Assembly: GCA_029879665.1 (NCBI GenBank)
Contig: JAOUPW010000169.1
Coordinates: forward strand, 1 to 5,408
Direction: 5' to 3'
DNA from: Rhodospirillales bacterium
Lineage (GTDB): Bacteria; Pseudomonadota; Alphaproteobacteria; Rhodospirillales; JAOUPW01
DNA: 5,408 nt
Program-made: the position numbers and the translations under genes
In this document: positions 4,867-5,408 of the stretch, piece by piece
How positions within the stretch are numbered: position 1 is the stretch's first letter
Layout: the number at the start of each line of letters is the position of its first letter
The notes under the pieces: model-generated
What the model was told of the DNA's origin: nothing
What the model saw: only the letters and a program-made list of their open reading frames with translations
Database searches by the model: none

Positions 4867-5408
4867 TTATTTATGCCCGTCGGTCAGCCGGTCCAGTCGA
4901 AGGCGGTGGCGGCCATCGGTCAGCCGCCAGGCCCCTGCCAGGACCGCGATGAGGCCCCCCAGAGCGGTGCCGCCGGCGATCAGGAACATGATCAGAAGCT
5001 GATATTTTACCGCCTCCACCGGCTCGACCCCGGCCAGAATCTGCCCGGTCATCATGCCGGGCAAGGCAACCAGCCCGGTGGCCGCCATGGAATTGACAAT
5101 CGGCATCAAGGCAGTGCGGAGAGAAGCGCGCATCACCCGGTCGAGGGCTTCGAACCGGGTGTGTCCCAGGGCGAGACGGGATTCGATGGCGTTTCTTTCA
5201 TTGAATGCCGTTGCCGTCAGGGTGTTCATGCCCAGGGCCACCGCGTTCATGGTGTTGCCCAGGATCATGCCCAGCAGCGGCAGGGCGTAGCGCGGATCGT
5301 ACCAGGGATCAGGCCGGAGCAACGCCGACAGCGCCAGAACGCTGATCACGCCGCCGGCCATCAGCATGGAGGTGGTGCCGAGGCCGTAGGTCCAAGCCCC
5401 CTTGAAGC
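4867..5408 (-). CDS. fetB: Iron-export ABC transporter permease FetB (partial, N-terminus beyond window)
   Basis: FetB (YbbM, UPF0014) is the membrane subunit of the FetAB ABC transporter, linked in E. coli to iron efflux and resistance to peroxide stress. The last 179 residues are visible; the frame runs open off the right edge from FKGAWTYGLGTTSMLMAGG. Family blocks present are PLLGMILGNTMNAVALGMN, which matches E. coli PIAGMIAGNAMVAVGLCYN, and ALGHTRFEAL...RASLRTALMPIVNS, the cytoplasmic loop that contacts the ATPase. VALPGMMTGQILAGVEPVEAV is the most conserved FetB stretch, and KYQLLIMFLIAGGTALGGL is the last membrane region. The C-terminus is short and basic (GRHRLRLDRLTDGHK). A whole FetB is about 260 residues, so roughly the first 80 are missing. 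The ATPase gene fetA normally lies upstream and would be outside the window to the right. The zinc-ribbon gene follows 166 bases downstream on the same strand. Confidence 0.93.
   Translation of the reverse strand, partial: FKGAWTYGLGTTSMLMAGGVISVLALSALLRPDPWYDPRYALPLLGMILGNTMNAVALGMNTLTATAFNERNAIESRLALGHTRFEALDRVMRASLRTALMPIVNSMAATGLVALPGMMTGQILAGVEPVEAVKYQLLIMFLIAGGTALGGLIAVLAGAWRLTDGRHRLRLDRLTDGHK

Overview
The window looks like chromosomal DNA from an alphaproteobacterium. The coding regions are GC-rich with G/C-ending codons, the gaps are AT-rich, and the products (a DUF3422 protein, a compact ArfB, FetB, and a small CxxC zinc-ribbon protein) suit that class. I cannot name the genus. Seven genes are supported. 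Those at the two ends are cut by the window edges. Nothing visible suggests a phage, plasmid, CRISPR array, rRNA or tRNA.

Layout: Positions 1-307 (minus) hold the N-terminal part of a small holin-like membrane protein with a histidine-rich N-terminal tail. Positions 401-1696 (minus) encode a complete DUF3422 membrane-anchored protein. A gap of about 600 bases (1697-2301) carries no gene I can defend, though part of it may be decayed coding sequence. Positions 2302-3300 (plus) encode a transporter of the bile acid:sodium symporter superfamily (YfeH/SBF-like), followed on the same strand by the ribosome-rescue hydrolase ArfB at 3397-3816. The rest is on the minus strand. In order of transcription these are the C-terminal part of the iron-export permease FetB (4867-5408), a 59-residue zinc-ribbon protein (4521-4700) with its own terminator, and the methionine sulfoxide reductase MsrA (3924-4382), which ends in a large imperfect palindrome.

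How the genes relate: the arfB and msrA genes converge on that palindrome. FetB, the zinc-ribbon protein and MsrA may share a metal and oxidative-stress theme: FetAB is linked to iron efflux and peroxide resistance, and MsrA repairs oxidised methionine. Each has its own leader or terminator, so they need not form one operon. Most of the window is ordinary housekeeping and accessory content. The points most worth a second look are the MsrA without a C-terminal resolving cysteine, the palindrome beyond msrA that resembles dispersed alphaproteobacterial repeats, the His-rich tail on the holin-like protein, and the coding-like but geneless stretch upstream of the DUF3422 gene.
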